In this document: positions 12,311 to 26,138 of the stretch, in pieces | Layout of the letters: each line of letters starts with the position of its first letter | How positions within the stretch are numbered: the first letter of the stretch is position 1 | DNA from: Saposhnikovia divaricata | Taxonomy: Eukaryota > Streptophyta > Magnoliopsida > Apiales > Apiaceae | Assembly: GCA_036435485.1 (NCBI GenBank) | Contig: CM071594.1 | Span: 197,064,216 to 197,128,215, forward strand | Length of the DNA: 64,000 nucleotides | Direction of reading: 5' to 3' | Made by a program: the position numbers and the translations under genes | The notes under the pieces: model-generated | What the model was told of the DNA's origin: nothing | What the model saw: the letters and a program-made list of their open reading frames with translations, nothing else | Databases searched by the model: none

Positions 12311-12356
12311 GATGCGTACAGTAAATTATGTTTGTCTGTGATTTCAAGGTTCTAGT

Positions 12357-13886
12357 GGTAACATTCCGTAATTTTAGATAATAATAATAAAAGAATAATA
12401 GAAAAAAAGGAATAAAAATTATTAAAGGTTAGGAATTAAAATTGAATTAGAAAATATGAGTCTAAAATATGGATGAGATTCTAAAATTAGGATAATTAGT
12501 ACAATTGGATTAGAGTTTTAAAAATATATTTGATTAATTCTTATTTAGAGGATTCTGAAATTTCTTTTTGTCCAAGTTATTTAGATTAAATATAAGATTT
12601 GTTATTATAGAAAAGAAGTGTGAGAATATTTCAAAAGATTGCTATGCTTTTTATTTTGGTTAATTGTGTGAACAGAATAGTTTATTTTTAGAATTACTTG
12701 GAGAAGTTGCAATTATTTTAGGAATAAATTTTAAAATTATTTAATTAAATTTAGGGTTTTATTGTGTCTATATAAAAATCCTTAGCATAACGAGAGGGCT
12801 TGTACATGTCATGTCAGTCTCGTAGGTATGCGCCTCTTTCCATTGAATACTTAGAAAATTTTATGTGCTCTCTTTCTTTCTATTCCTTGTCTATGCTTAA
12901 CATGGATTCTATTTAATTTATATATGCATACGTTTTCTGGGCAAATTGTGAGAACGTTTTCTGTGCAAATTGTGAGTATATTATCCGATTTAATTTTATT
13001 GTTATGTATGTCAATTTGATGTGACATGTGCTTTTTGCACACAACGTGTATTACTATTAAATTCTATGTTATTTACATGCTTCTTGTTTTACTTTGGAGT
13101 ATATTATACTAGCAGATTAATATAAATTTTGCTTTGTTAATAGATTGGAGTTGATTAATTAGTAATTAGATGCATGAAAACCAATTAAGGTTTATGTGTT
13201 ATTTTACTTTAGTTATGGGTATTCTATGTGATTCGTTTTATTAATTTATTTAAGTATTTTTTTTGTCACAATTTATTTGTTAGGTTTTAAAAACAAAAGG
13301 AAGAATTTATAACCATCTTAGTTTGCTAATCACGTTGATCTGCCATACATGTATTAATTTTTGATACCTTTCTGCAATTTTACATTTTAAGTGGAAAAGT
13401 TTTGTATGCCATGTTGGGCCTTAAACCCAATTAGATTTTCTTTTATGTGATTTGTTTTGATTTGTTTTCTTTGTATAATTTTAATATTTCAAAATCAGTC
13501 CAGTCAGTCTTTACATGATTCGTGTGACTCGAGTGATTGTTAATTTGCTGTACAGGTTATTGAATAATTGTTTTGGCTTTTATTTTTTAATTTTAGGATT
13601 CGTTCGTGCAATTATTTTCAGTATTTAATGTCGATTTCGAGGTAAGTACCTTTTGACTTACTTTTATTTTCCGAAAAAGATTTCGATTTTGTGATTTTCG
13701 ATTTTGTATAAGATATAAGATATTGTTTCGAATTGTATAAGATATAAGATACGAGAATCTTCGAATCCCTCAGTCTCTACGTTTCGAACCCGTTCGTAAT
13801 TTACGCTATAGTTCCGGAACTAGCCTTAGATACCCTTAGTAGGTGCACAAGTGTGCAACTTTAGATACTTATTAAGGGGGCGTAAT
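12357..13886 (+). repeat. Outer element left LTR, first part
   Basis: It aligns with the right LTR from 35641 onward, with small differences of roughly 2% in the first 600 bp by eye, and stops at GGGGGCGTAAT, where the nested element begins. Confidence 0.9.
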
Positions 13887-16800
13887 TGTGACGCCTCGCA
13901 GATCCGGGATACAGATCCGGGCTCACAACTCACTTAAACAATCCAAATCTGTAAATGCGGAACAATAATAATACAATCCCTCATCCAAGATACGAGCATA
14001 GGCTAAAGTATGAAACAAACATTGCTAATTACTATTACAAACCTCAAATATAATTTAATACAATCTGATAGATCTTAAATGTCTAGTCTATCCAATCCAT
14101 TTATTACAACAATACACGAAATTAAACCAGCTGTACTCTCAATCATCAAACATCACTCCCCTGGCTGCCGAGCCACTAGGTCTAAACATCCTCGATCTTA
14201 ACTGGAAAAGAAACATTACATTGCAAGGTGAGCCAGAAAGCTCAACAAGAATATCCTTCAATGTATAAATAAATACTAAACTTTTAATCGTTCCAGGTAT
14301 TAACTACAAGTCATACTGGAATATCTGAAAGGTGAATCAAGTTCAGTGATATGAACAGATAAATTCGGATAAGTTCCGACAATCAATAATGCCATAAGAA
14401 AGTGGCTCAACATCAACTAGAGTCAAATACTCAGAATGTTAGAACTGGTCCATCTCATAATTTTTAAAAACAAAGTTAGGCATGCTGATCAGTCACGCTT
14501 TAACCCGGACAGTGCACAAAGCAAAGTCCTCATCGGATCCAAGGCACTGAAAGGCCTTACACATCGACCAATATATGGTCAGACCAATTAAGGTCAAGTT
14601 TTATATAAATCCACCAATTCTAACCTTACGTTCAGGTGTCGGTACAATTGACAACCTTTAAATCATAATTAGGTGTCGGAAGATTGACAACCTCGATCAC
14701 AACAATCACTGGAAGTTCACGTTCCAGGAAAACAACTCAAAGTGAAGGTATGATAACAAATGGTACAACATCTAGTATCAATGAGTTCGATACAACAATG
14801 GGGTGATAATGAAGAATCAACAATAATAACAATAAGTGTCGTCTAGATCGATACAAGAAATGGGTAAGTCGAATGCAACGATATTATAGGCATCGACGAA
14901 GTCGAACGCCACAATCTGGGTAATAATAATTAATCAAGAGTAATAAGACATCGACTAGAGCGAATGCCTAAAAAGGTTGAAATGAATCGTCAATGATAAT
15001 TTAAATGAATCTCGTCAAAGTTGATAAGAATAATTCAATGGATTCATGCTGTGAATAATTTAAGAATGATTTCTTGAACAATAATTTAAAGGAATACATG
15101 GCATAGCATTTGTATATTCAATAGGATAACAAGTGATAGAAAAATACTTGCCTGATAATAAGGTCAAGTCCGTTTAAATATTCTCGTAACCTTCTGCTTT
15201 AGCTTTTCCTTTGCTCCTCTGACTCGACTCTATAATAAACGTCTCGAATCAAATACTAATACATCTCACTATTCACTCCACGTATTTCATATAATTCACA
15301 TAATTTACATAATTCATTTAGCACGTAACATTTATATTGCCCTAGCGGACACATTCAGATCACGTAATCAATTAATGGAACTCTACAATTATTTTTAACA
15401 TATGTCCAAACCTCGTCATAAATTAAATCTCGCTTCGAAATATTTTTAAAACAATTTTCATAATTTTTGGGATTTTTCTAATATTTTTAAAGCATTTAAA
15501 ACTCAAAACGGGCTAATTTGGAATTAAATATCCTCAATTATATCAAATAAATAAATAATTAATTAATTAATAAAATTATTTAATAAATAAAATCATTTAT
15601 TAAATAATTAAATCAATTAAATATTATTTAAAATTAATTAACATAATTAAAAGTAATTAATTCTAATTAAAACAATTTAAGAAATGTTTTGTAATATCAT
15701 TAATTAAATAAAATAATAAAAACAAAATCCAAATTTAAAATAAAACATTTCCGGAAATATTATTCTGAAATTTAGAAAAAAAAATTTAAATCATTTTTCG
15801 AATTTATAAATAATTTTTCAAATTAAAAATCATTTATAAAAAATGATTTTCGGATTTAATTTATTTGAAAACAGATTTTCAAAAATCAGGGACCAAAGTG
15901 TGAATCTTGAAACTACAGTATTCCAACTTCATCATCTTCAATAGTGTAGGTATCAATCGGTAAAAAGCTCGGTGACCAGCTTTAATGGAGGTTCGCCGGA
16001 AATCTGAAAATTTTTCCGGTGACCGCCAAATCTTCCGGCGATCATAACTTACACATAACTTAACCAAATCAAGCGTGTAATATATGCATTTTGAGCAAAA
16101 GTTCAAGACGAACCCAACCGTGCCAACGAAAACAGCAAAAACACAACCAAAATCCGGCAAGGTGGTCGGAAAATTCGGCAGATTTCTTTACAAATTCATA
16201 TAAAATTGAAAATTGATCATTTGATGAAATGGATTGCATATTAGGAAACTAGATGATGTGAGCTTCGATTCGACTGTAAGATCGTCGAAATCGGACTCCG
16301 ATAACACCTCCAATTGTTGGTTTGATTCTCAAGAACACGAAGAACACGAAGAACACGAAGAACACGAAGAACACAACAATCAAACCTCGATTTCTACTTG
16401 ATATTGAACTCAAAAATCAATATATGATATACCAAACTGACCAGGAGAAAATTATCTACAACATGGAATCATCAAATCACATAAACAATCAAGTTTACGA
16501 AAAATCATAATTTTGAATCTTTAAATTCGAATTTTGTAAAAATCATATAAAATCAAATAATGATCCCCCACGAATTCTGGGCACATAATTAGAAACTAGA
16601 TTTTGATACCTTCGTTTTGACTACTAGAACGTTTGATTTCGATTCCGGGAAGGCCTCCAAATTGAAGATTGAATTGATGAATGTTTATGTTGAATTATTT
16701 TTGGAGAGCATTTGGAATTTTTAAGATAAAAATGATATGATTGATCAGATGGTGTGCTGAGACAAATCTGGAAAAGCTGGAGGAAATAAGGGAAAAGCAA

Positions 16801-17323
16801 ACTTTAACTTTTTGGAATAGTGATTCTTGTCTGGCGTGCTGTCTGCTCCGTTAATTGTCGAATAACAGCCATTCTGTACGTCGAACGAATGACGAGTTTT
16901 GCTCCAAACGAAACGATTCGAATTCGAGCGATTTCAAAACTCTGGAAATAAATTATAATTTAAATAACAAGTCAATTGAAACTTGTTCGAACGAATTTGA
17001 AGTTACGGAGTTCTAAAAACGCAGAAAATAGGGTTTCGAGCCTGCGGCCCGCCGAAAAACGTTTTCACCACTGTATTTTTAGAAAAAGCGAAACGATCGT
17101 TTTAAAACAACACATAATACATCTAAAGCATATAAAAGACTCTTTTAACCAATTAACACGTATATCCACTTATCAATAAATTTAAGTAATATAACAGCTC
17201 AAAGTACGAGAACGTTTAATTCTTCTCGTAAATCCACTTAACGGCAAATATAAAAATATCAACTCGTCTTATAAATCCATGATTAAACATATATTACCAC
17301 AAATAAAAATACAGGTTCTTACA
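13887..17323 (-). repeat. Inner LTR A (3' LTR in element orientation)
   Basis: Plus-strand ends are TGTGACGCC and GGTTCTTACA. It differs from LTRs B and C at a few sites where those two agree with each other (e.g. AAATCTGT versus AAACCTGT near 13945). It holds a long AT-rich stretch (about 15470-15860) and a 9-bp minisatellite. Open frames of 60-90 codons inside it are not genes. Confidence 0.9.
16331..16375. repeat. 9-bp minisatellite AAGAACACG, five units, in LTR A
   Basis: Five units of AAGAACAC(G/A). The same site has four units in LTR B (25117-25152) and two in LTR C (33894-33911). Confidence 0.9.
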
Positions 17324-17337
17324 ATCTTCCCTCCTTA
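17324..17337 (-). other. Polypurine tract, inner copy 1
   Basis: On the minus strand TTTTAAGGAGGGAAGAT precedes the LTR start TGTAAGAACC. This is the primer for plus-strand DNA synthesis, placed as expected directly upstream of the 3' LTR. Confidence 0.75.
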
Positions 17338-17341
17338 AAAG

Positions 17342-17359
17342 GATTCTGTCCTCAGAATC
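17342..17359 (-). other. Stem-loop next to the polypurine tract, inner copy 1
   Basis: On the minus strand GATTCTG-AGGA-CAGAATC is a perfect 7-bp stem with a 4-nt loop. It begins 2 nt after the polyprotein stop codon and ends 18 nt before the LTR. Copy 2 has the same structure at 26119-26136 with one G:U pair. Confidence 0.6.
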
Positions 17360-17361
17360 AA

Positions 17362-20300
17362 CTAAGTGAATAAATGAGGATACTTCTCTAACATCTCACT
17401 TTCTAACTCCCAGGTAGACTCTTCGACCCTAGGATTTCTCCACAAAACTCTTACTATCGAAATGGTCTTATTTCTAAGCACCTTCTCCTTTCTGTCTAAA
17501 ATCTCTACCGGTAGTTCTACGTAGGACAAATCCGGCTGAATCTCGACTGGTTCTGACTCTATCACCTGGTTTGAATCTGGATAGAACCTCTTCAACATTG
17601 ACACGTGGAAAACGTTATGAACATGTTGTAAATGCGGAGGTAGCGCTAACTCGTAAGCAACTTTCCCAACTTTCTTCAGGATTTCGAACGGCCCAACGAA
17701 TCTTGGACTTAGCTTTCCTTTCTTCCCGAATCTCACTAGCCCTTTCCATGGAGATACCTTCAGCAAAACTGGTTCTCCTACTTCAAAGTTTATGTCCTTC
17801 CTGGCTCGATCAGCATATTTCCGTTGTCGATCCTGTGCGGCTATCAATCTCTTCTATATAAGTTCAACCTTGTCCTTGGTTTGCTGGATCAGCTCGGTTC
17901 CCAATATCTTCTTCTCGCCTACCTCTTCCCAATATAATGGAGATCGACACCGTCGTCCGTATAAAGCTTCATATGGTGGCATTCCAATGCTGGCGTGATA
18001 GCTGTTGTTATAAGAGAACTCCACCAAAGGCAGATGGTCATCCCAACTACCCTGAAGGTCCATCGCACACACTCTCAACATGTCTTCAATCGTTTGAATC
18101 GTACGCTCGCTTTGGCCATCAGTCTGCGGATGATATGCAGTGCTCATGTTCAGTTTAGTTCCCAGAGCTTCTTGAAATTGTCGCCAAAATCTGGAATTGA
18201 ATCTCGGGTCTCTATCAGACACAATCGAAACAGGGACTCCATGTCGCATCACTATCTCTTTCAAGTACAGGTGAACTAATTTGTCCATTGTATATCTTTC
18301 GTTGATCGGTAGAAAATGTGCCGACTTAGTTAATCTATCAATGATAACCCAAATGGCGTCGTGATTAGCTTTCGTCCTGGGTAATCCCACCACAAAATCC
18401 ATGGCAATCTGTTCCCATTTCCATTCAGGAATCTCTAGGGGCTGTAACAATCCACTCGGCCTCTGATGCTCTGCTTTAACCTTCTGGCAAGTGTAACACT
18501 TACTAACCCATTCTGCAATTTCTCTTTTCATGTCTGGCCACCAAAAATTTTCTTTCAGATCTCGGTACATCTTCGTACTCCCTGGGTGAATTGAGAACTT
18601 TGAATTATGAGCTTCTTGTAAAATTTCATTCTTCAGTTCTGCCACATTAGGAATCCAAATTCTAGAAGAAAATCTTAAGACTCCTTCCTCGTCCTTTTGG
18701 CTGCTTAACTCTTCTCCCGACAATTCATTCACATCATGGTTCATTATTTCTTCTTGGCACTTTCTGATCCTCTCCAACAGTTCTGGTTGAAATGTCATTG
18801 CGTAATTCAAATCAGTTGCACAAACTGGGGCACGAATCTCTATTTCCAATTTCTCAAATTCCCTGAATAATTCTTGGTTCATAGTAAACATGTTCAATCT
18901 TTCCTTCCTACTCAAGGCATCTGCTACCACATTGGCTTTCCCCGGATGATAATTGATGGTACAATCATAGTCTTTAATCAGTTCCAACCATCTCCTTTGT
19001 CTCATGTTAAGTTCCTTCTGGGTGAAAATATACTTCAAACTCTTGTGGTCAGTGTAAATCTCACACTTCTCTCCATATAGATAGTGTCTCCAAATCTTGA
19101 GTGCAAAAACAATGGCTGCTAGTTCCAAGTCATGGGTAGGATATTTCTGTTCATGTATCTTCAATTGTCTGGAAGCATAGGCTATCACCTTGTCATGCTG
19201 CATCAATACACATCCCAGTCCTTTATGGGACGCATCACTATAGATCACAAAGTCTCCTTGTTCATCTGGCAATGTCAACACTGGAGCCGTCACCAACCTC
19301 TTTTTCAGTTCTTGAAAGCTTTCCTCACACTTGTCATTCCAAATAAACTTCTCACTCTTCCTTGTCAACTTGGTTAGTGGAGTGGCTATCTTTGCAAAGT
19401 CTTGGACGAATCTTCGATAATAACCTGCCAATCCCATAAAACTCCTGACCTCTGTCGGTGTCTTTGGTCTCTCCCAATTCAGTACAGCCTTAATCTTAGC
19501 CGGGTCTACTTTAATCCCTTCACTGCTTACCACATGCCCTAAGAATTGAACTTCTCTTAGCCAGAATTCACATTTTGAAAACTTAGCAAACAACCTTTCC
19601 TTTCTCAAGATCCTCAACGTTATCCTCAAATTTTCCCTATGTTCCTCTTCTGTCTTGGAATATACCAAAATATCATCAATGAATACAATTATAAATTTAT
19701 CCAAGTATCTCTTAAATACTCTGTTCATCAAGTCCATAAAAGCAGCTGGTGCATTTGTCAGTCCAAAAGCCATTACCAAAAATTCATAATGTCCATACCT
19801 ACTTCGGAATGCCGTCTTAGGTACATCTTCAGGTTTGATCTTTAGCTGATGGTAACCCGATCTTAAATCAATCTTCGAAAAGTGGACAGCTCCTTTCAAT
19901 TGGTCAAACAAATCATCTATCCTTGGCAATGGATACTTATTCTTAATAGTTAATTTATTCAACTCTCGGTAGTCAATACACAACCTCATGCTCCCATCCT
20001 TCTTTTTAACAAATAGTACTGGGGCTCCCCACGGGGATACGCTGGGTCTGATAATTCCCTTTTCCAGTAGATCTTGCAACTGGACTGCCAACTCTTTCAT
20101 CTCTATCGGAGCCATTCTGTATGGAGCCTTCGATACTGGTTCAGTTCCTGGGGCTAGGTCAATCGCAAATTCTATTTCCCGATCTGGAGGTAAACCTGGA
20201 AGCTCATCGGGAAAAACATCTGGAAACTCATTCACTACTGGAATCTCTTCCAACTTAGGCATCTCTGTTTTTGTGTCTCGTACGTAGGCTAAATAGCCTT

Positions 20301-21966
20301 CACATCCTTGTCTAAGTAATCTCTTAGTCTGCACAATAGTCAAGAACTTTCTAGTTTGTTTCTGACCGCGGAAAACAACCTCTACATTATCAGGGGATCG
20401 TAACGTCAATTTCTTACCTCTACAATCTATCTGGGCACTATGCTCTGTCAACCAATCCATCCCTAGGATTACATCAAATTCTCCTAGTTGGAAGGGTATT
20501 AAGTTGGCGTAAAAACAGTGCCCTAAAACTACAACATCACAACGAGGACACACCTGATCGACGGGTATGCGCTCCGAATTAGCTATCTCTATAACTAACA
20601 CCTCGTCTAACAATCTCATCTCACAATTCAATTTACTGACAAAATCTAAAGAAATAAAAGACTTCGTAGCTCCAGAATCAATTAACACCTTGGCATTGAC
20701 GGAATTTACAAGAAGCGTACCTACCAAAACATCGGACTCTTGCACAACCTCGTTCATAGACATGTTGAAAGTTCGGGCAATCGGCTGAATGTTCCTCGCT
20801 GGAGGTGCCTCAATTGCCGGAATCATTGCGTTTGCTATAGCTGGTAGTTTCGCTGGGGGTACTCTGCAGTCCTTGATCATATGCCCTGGCTTCCCACATC
20901 TGTGACACACAATCCCAACCTTGCATTCTCTGGAGAAATGCCCTTTCTGTCCACACTTAAAACAATTCCCAGTTAACTTGTGACATAAACCAGGATGTTT
21001 CTTACCACACGTCTTCATTACTGGCAGTGATGGTCTATTAAATCCTGATTGGTTCACCCCTTGAGTTCGGTTGCCTTGACCTCCATTCCCTCCACCTGGT
21101 CTCCTCATCCCCACATTCTTCCCAGCTTGGAACCCCTGTCTTTTATTAAGATAGTTTTGAGAACCACCCTGAATCTGCTTGTTATCAACCACTCCCAACT
21201 TTCGTTTCTTTCCCTCTTTCTCCTTCTGATACTGCTCACTTTCTTCTTCTGCAATCATAGCTTTTTGAACCACCGCAGCATAGGTGTTCAGTTCCAATAT
21301 AGCCAACTTGGTTCGAATCCAGGACTTTAGTCCTTGCTGAAATCTCTTTGCTTTCTTCCTTTCTGTGTCCATATAGGAAGGGACAAACCTTGCTAGTTCT
21401 GTAAATCTTGCTTCATAATCAGCAACTGACATATTCCCCTGTTTCAATTCCAAAAACTTGACCTCCATCTTGTCGCTCATGAAGAGCGGAAAGTACTTCT
21501 CCAAAAACATCTCCTTAAACCTCTCCCATGTAACCACCTCGGTATTCTCCAGGGCTCTCACTGACTCCCACCAATGAGTGGCTTCATTCTTTAGAAAGTA
21601 GCTAGCATATTTTGTTTGTTTATCTTCCGGGACTTGCACCAAAGCGAATGCCTTCTCTATCTCTTTCAACCAATTCTTAGCATCGACTGGGTCTGTTGAC
21701 CCCTGGAATTCTGGTGGTTTTACTGCTTGAAAGGCCTTGAAGGTAACCACTGGAACAGTTGGTTCCTGCCGTTGTTGCTGCTGAGCTGCGAATTGTTGTT
21801 GTAGTTGATGTTGCTGCTGAGCTAGAGTAGCAGTCTGTTGAGTCAAAGTTTGCAATAGTTGAACCAACATAGGGTCCATCTGATTTCTAGGAGGTGAATT
21901 GGTTCGCTGTTCAGGATTGGTTTGTTGATCAGTAAGTTGGCGAGTTCTTCTTGGAGGCATTCTCAA
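17362..21966 (-). pseudogene. Chromovirus gag-pol, copy 1, one internal stop
   Basis: Polyprotein for self-propagation of the retrotransposon, about 1534 codons. In order: Gln-rich gag N-terminus; CCHC knuckles CFKCGQKGHFSREC (about residue 340) and CHRCGKPGHMIKDC; protease LIDSGATKSF (about 430); reverse transcriptase with FIDDIL (about 762); RNase H with DASHKGLG (about 913) and TDHKSL; integrase with the zinc motif ending CYTC (about 1150) and a DDE core; and a C-terminal chromodomain with W and Y/E-rich motifs (about 1490-1534). One in-frame TAG at 17854-17856 lies late in the integrase C-terminal region, where copy 2 has a Gln codon; all else stays open. A short Cys motif before the knuckles has lost its first Cys compared with copy 2. 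Confidence 0.9.
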
Positions 21967-22674
21967 AACTGATAGGGAAAAGTAATTTGATCAATAACAA
22001 TTCAAGTTATAATTGGCTTACAAAAGTTTATCAAGAGTAAAAATCAAAACAGTTGTTCAGGGTTGCTATACGAAGTTTGATGGCAAAATGTAATATAAAG
22101 ATATGACAAGAGATAAAAATTGTGTGCACAATGTCGTGGAAATAATCATCGACTAAATCAAGGTATATGAAACTGACAAGTGAATGACGAAAATGAATAT
22201 TTATAACTGATCAACATCTTTTATACCAAATTGGTACAAGCGTAAGATCGCTTCAATGGAAAGAAAATGAAATAAAATTCAATCATAATGAAAACTACTA
22301 TCTCTAGTCGACAATACAACAACAAACGATACCAAAAATGGTTAGTAGTACCCAGCCACTCCCTTACTTCTAATCCATGCCAATAATTGCTTTCGTATCT
22401 CGTTCATAGTACTTTCGCATTCCCTATAACGTTCATGACGTCTGTAAAGCCTTCCCCCCAATTAGATATTTGGATGCATCGAACTTCTACTCGCGTGATA
22501 CGTCGAAAGACCCTATAACGTCGCAATACTCATCTTACTAACCTAAGGTGAATCCTATCTCAAATCGCTCTACTTAACATCTAATACGTACTCCTAACTA
22601 TTGCAACTCGTTTCTTAATCTAGACTCTACTTCCTACTGTTTCAGGGACCTTAACCTGTGGCTCTGATACCAAC
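21967..22674 (-). other. 5' leader of inner copy 1
   Basis: Untranslated region between the primer binding site and the gag start, about 0.7 kb, with no coding sequence. Confidence 0.7.
22658..22673 (-). other. Primer binding site, inner copy 1
   Basis: On the minus strand TTGGTATCAGAGCCAC follows the middle LTR directly. TGGTATCAGAGC is the plant initiator methionine tRNA site. Confidence 0.85.
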
Positions 22675-25600
22675 TATGACGCCTCGCAGATCCGGGATAC
22701 AGATCCGGGCTCACAACTCACTTAAACAATCCAAACCTGTAAATGCGGAACAATAATAATACAATCCCTCATCCAAGATACGAGCACAGGCTAAAGTATG
22801 AAACAAACATTGCTAATTACTATTACAAACCTCAAATATAATTTAATACAATCTGATAGATCTTAAATGTCTAGTCTATCCAATCCATTTATTACAACAA
22901 TACACGAAATTAAACCAGCTGTACTCTCAATCATCAAACATCACTCCCCTGGCTGCCGAGCCACTAGGTCTAAACATCCTCGATCTTAACTGGAAAAGAA
23001 ACATTACATTGCAAGGTGAGCCAGAAAGCTCAACAAGAATATCCTTCAATGTATAAATAAATACTAAACTTTTAATCGTTCCAGGTATTAACTACAAGTC
23101 ATACTGGAATATCTGAAAGGTGAATCAAGTTCAGTGATATGAACAGATAAATTCGGATAAGTTCCGACAATCAATAATGCCATAAGAAAGTGGCTCAACA
23201 TCAACTAGAGTCAAATACTCAGAATGTTAGAACTGGTCCATCTCATAATTTTTAAAAACAAAGTTAGGCATGCTGATCAGTCACGCTCTAACCCGGACAG
23301 TGCACAAAGCGAAGTCCTCATCGGATCCAAGGCACTGAAAGGCCTTACACATCGACCAATATATGGTCAGACCAATTAAGGTCAAGTTTTATATAAATCC
23401 ACCAATTCTAACCTTACGTTCAGGTGTCGGTACAATTGACAACCTTTAAATCATAATTAGGTGTCGGAAGATTGACAACCTCGATCACAACAATCACTGG
23501 AAGTTCACGTTCCAGGAAAACAACTCAAAGTGAAGGTATGATAACAAATGGTACAACATCTAGTATCAATGAGTTCGATACAACAATGGGGTGATAATGA
23601 AGAATCAACAATAATAACAATAAGTGTCGTCTAGATCGATACAAGAAATGGGTAAGTCGAATGCAACGATATTATAGGCATCGACGAAGTCGAACGCCAC
23701 AATCTGGGTAATAATAATTAATCAAGAGTAATAAGACATCGACTAGAGCGAATGCCTAAAAAGGTTGAAATGAATCGTCAATGATAATTTAAATGAATCT
23801 CGTCAAAGTTGATAAGAATAATTCAATGGATTCATGCTGTGAATAATTTAAGAATGATTTCTTGAACAATAATTTAAAGGAATACATGGCATAGCATTTG
23901 TATATTCAATAGGATAACAAGTGATAGAAAAATACTTGCCTGATAATAAGGTCAAGTCCGTTTAAATATTCTCGTAACCTTCTGCTTTAGCTTTTCCTTT
24001 GCTCCTCTGACTCGACTCTATAATAAACGTCTCGAATCAAATACTAATACATCTCACTATTCACTCCACGTATTTCATATAATTCACATAATTTACATAA
24101 TTCATTTAGCACGTAACATTTATATTGCCCTAGCGGACACATTCAGATCACGTAATCAATTAATGGAACTCTACAATTATTTTTAACATATGTCCAAACC
24201 TCGTCATAAATTAAATCTCGCTTCGAAATATTTTTAAAACAATTTTCATAATTTTTGGGATTTTTCTAATATTTTTAAAGCATTTAAAACTCAAAACGGG
24301 CTAATTTGGAATTAAATATCCTCAATTATATCAATTAAATAAATAATTAATTAATTAATAAAATTATTTAATAAATAAAATCATTTATTAAATAATTAAA
24401 TCAATTAAATATTATTTAAAATTAATTAACATAATTAAAAGTAATTAATTCTAATTAAAACAATTTAAGAAATGTTTTGTAATATCATTAATTAAATAAA
24501 ATAATAAAAACAAAATCCAAATTTAAAATAAAACATTTCCGGAAATATTATTCTGAAATTTAGAGAAAAAATTTAAATCATTTTTCGAATTTATAAATAA
24601 TTTTTCAAATTAAAAATCATTTATAAAAATGATTTTCGGATTTAATTTATTTGAAAACAGATTTTCAAAAATCAGGGACCAAAGTGTGAATCTTGAAACT
24701 ACAGTATTCCAACTTCATCATCTTCAATAGTGTAGGTATCAATCGGTAAAAAGCTCGGTGACCAGCTTTAATGGAGGTTCGCCGGAAATCTGAAAATTTT
24801 TCCGGTGACCGCCAAATCTTCCGGCGATCATAACTTACACATAACTTAACCAAATCAAGCGTGTAATATATGCATTTTGAGCAAAAGTTCAAGACGAACC
24901 CAACCGTGCCAACGAAAACAGCAAAAACACAACCAAAATCCGGCAAGGTGGTCGGAAAATTCGGCAGATTTCTTTACAAATTCATATAAAATTGAAAATT
25001 GATCATTTGATGAAATGGATTGCATATTAGGAAACTAGATGATGTGAGCTTCGATTCGACTGTAAGATCGTCGAAATCGGACTCCGATAACACCTCCAAT
25101 TGTTGGTTTGATTCTCAAGAACACGAAGAATACGAAGAACACGAAGAACACAACAATCAAACCTCGATTTCTACTTGATATTGAACTCAAAAATCAATAT
25201 ATGATATACCAAACTGACCAGGAGAAAATTATCTACAACATGGAATCATCAAATCACATAAACAATCAAGTTTACGAAAAATCATAATTTTGAATCTTTA
25301 AATTCGAATTTTGTAAAAATCATATAAAATCAAATAATGATCCCCCACGAATTCTGGGCACATAATTAGAAACTAGATTTTGATACCTTCGTTTTGACTA
25401 CTAGAACGTTTGATTTCGATTCCGGGAAGGCCTCCAAATTGAAGATTGAATTGATGAATGTTTATGTTGAATTATTTTTGGAGAGCATTTGGAATTTTTA
25501 AGATAAAAATGATATGATTGATCAGATGGTGTGCTGAGACAAATCTGGAAAAGCTGGAGGAAATAAGGGAAAAGCAAACTTTAACTTTTTGGAATAGTGA

Positions 25601-26100
25601 TTCTTGTCTGGCGTGCTGTCTGCTCCGTTAATTGTCGAATAACAGCCATTCTGTACGTCGAACGAATGACGAGTTTTGCTCCAAACGAAACGATTCGAAT
25701 TCGAGCGATTTCAAAACTCTGGAAATAAATTATAATTTAAATAACAAGTCAATTGAAACTTGTTCGAACGAATTTGAAGTTACGGAGTTCTAAAAACGCA
25801 GAAAATAGGGTTTCGAGCCTGCGGCCCGCCGAAAAACGTTTTCACCACTGTATTTTTCGAAAAAGCGAAACGATCGTTTTAAAACAACACATAATACATC
25901 TAAAGCATATAAAAGACTCTTTTAACCAACTAACACGTATATCCACTTATCAATAAATTTAAGTAATATAACAGCTCAAAGTACGAGAACGTTTAATTCT
26001 TCTCGTAAATCCACTTAACGGCAAATATAAAAATATCAACTCGTCTTATAAATCCACGATTAAACATATATTACCACAAATAGAAATACAGGTTCTTACA
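22675..26100 (-). repeat. Inner LTR B (shared middle LTR)
   Basis: It serves as the 5' LTR of interior 1 and the 3' LTR of interior 2. Its plus-strand start reads TATGACGCC next to the primer site, where LTR A has TGTGACGCC next to host DNA. A four-unit minisatellite sits at 25117-25152. Confidence 0.88.
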
Positions 26101-26117
26101 ATCTTCCCTCCTTAAAA
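26101..26117 (-). other. Polypurine tract, inner copy 2
   Basis: Same sequence and placement as in copy 1, directly next to LTR B. Confidence 0.75.
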
Positions 26118-26138
26118 GGATTCTATCCTCAGAATCAA

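Noticed and set aside
16322..16510. Open frame with repeated KNTKNT on the plus strand
   Set aside because: It is the translation of the 9-bp minisatellite, and the frame changes with unit number in the other LTRs.
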